Shown here: positions 4,848 through 5,248 of the stretch, one piece after another
How the letters are laid out: each line of letters opens with the position of its first letter
Numbering within the stretch: the stretch's first letter is position 1
Assembly: GCA_030670715.1 (NCBI GenBank)
Contig: DAOVBC010000195.1
Span: forward strand, 1 to 5,248
Source: Deltaproteobacteria bacterium
GTDB lineage: Bacteria; Desulfobacterota; Desulfobacteria; Desulfobacterales; SG8-13
Direction: 5' to 3'
Length of the DNA stretch: 5,248 nucleotides
Program-made: the position numbers and the translations under genes
The notes under the pieces: generated by a model
Told to the model about the DNA's origin: nothing
The model's input: the letters and a program-made list of their open reading frames with translations, nothing else
Database searches by the model: none

Positions 4848-5248
4848 TGCAAAGCGAAGTGATGTTTGCCGGATTCGGCGGCCAGGGGATTCTGTTAAGT
4901 GCCAAGATCCTCGCCCATGCCGCCATGGAGGAGGGGTTGGAAGTTGCCTGGGTGCCTTCCTACGGTCCTGAGATGCGCGGTGGAACCGCTTACTGTACGG
5001 TGGTGGTCAGTGATCGGCTTATCGGTTCACCGATTATCAGAAACCCCATGCACCTGGTGGCAATGAACCGACCCTCGCTGGAAAAGTTTGCACCGGTGGT
5101 TAAGCCCAACGGGGTCATCCTGGTGAACAGCTCACTGATATCAATCGGATCCGACCGCGACGATGTGGATGAGGTGCGTGTTCCGGTGAACGATATCGCC
5201 GTGAAGCTCGGAAGTGTGCGATCGGCCAATATAGTGGCCCTTTCCGCC
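4847..5248 (+). CDS. 2-oxoacid:ferredoxin oxidoreductase gamma subunit (partial, runs off window end)
   Basis: An open frame of 134 codons runs to the window end with no stop. It begins MQSEVMFAGFGGQGIL and shows the gamma-subunit motifs GFGGQG (9-14) and YGPEMRGG (39-46), which define the pyruvate/ketoisovalerate oxidoreductase catalytic gamma domain. Typical gamma subunits are about 180-190 residues, so roughly the last third is missing; the truncation is only the window edge. The gamma subunit is a structural and CoA-side part of the complex. Two in-frame ATGs exist: 4844 overlaps the beta stop as ATGA, and 4847 shares one base with it. GAGGAGG (4836-4842) is better spaced for 4847, four bases from its end, so that start was chosen. 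Either way the gene is translationally coupled to beta. Being the fourth subunit, it completes a delta-alpha-beta-gamma order. Confidence 0.92.
   Translation, partial: MQSEVMFAGFGGQGILLSAKILAHAAMEEGLEVAWVPSYGPEMRGGTAYCTVVVSDRLIGSPIIRNPMHLVAMNRPSLEKFAPVVKPNGVILVNSSLISIGSDRDDVDEVRVPVNDIAVKLGSVRSANIVALSA

Overview
The window looks like a chromosomal segment of an anaerobic, Gram-negative bacterium, most likely a sulfate-reducing Desulfobacterota (Desulfobacterales type). This is inferred from a ferredoxin-linked four-subunit 2-oxoacid oxidoreductase, roughly 50% GC genes separated by AT-rich spacers, and spacers rich in short-period repeats. No ribosomal RNA or other phylogenetic marker is present, so the taxonomy is tentative.

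Layout. Positions 1-304 are non-coding and hold an inverted repeat built of 10-base units (32-124) and a 7-base tandem repeat (209-233). Positions 305-1480 on the minus strand encode a cytoplasmic member of the DUF1343/NamZ (exo-beta-N-acetylmuramidase, GH171) family. It has a good sigma70-type promoter (1549-1576) and a leader containing a small perfect hairpin. The 1481-1793 spacer separates it from the plus-strand genes. This spacer carries a GC-rich patch that could encode a 39-residue peptide (1621-1740) and a TTGACA promoter candidate. Positions 1794-2510 encode a P-loop NTPase of the CobQ/CobB/MinD/ParA (SIMIBI) type. A 205-base spacer (2511-2715) follows, with a promoter candidate and a striking palindrome of 9-base units.

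Positions 2716-5248 hold an operon for a four-subunit 2-oxoacid:ferredoxin oxidoreductase, in the order delta (2x[4Fe-4S] ferredoxin), alpha (VorB-like), beta (TPP-binding) and gamma (cut by the window end). The four subunits should together oxidise a 2-oxoacid plus CoA to an acyl-CoA and CO2, passing electrons through iron-sulfur clusters to ferredoxin, or run in reverse as a carboxylase. Two junctions (delta/alpha and beta/gamma) overlap. The alpha/beta junction instead holds a 73-base spacer almost filled by a hairpin made of 7-base repeats.

The genes themselves belong to known families. The least explained material is the set of intergenic short-period repeats, mostly folded into inverted repeats, two of which end just before a ribosome binding site of the oxidoreductase operon. 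The uncharacterised P-loop NTPase beside the operon is the other open question.
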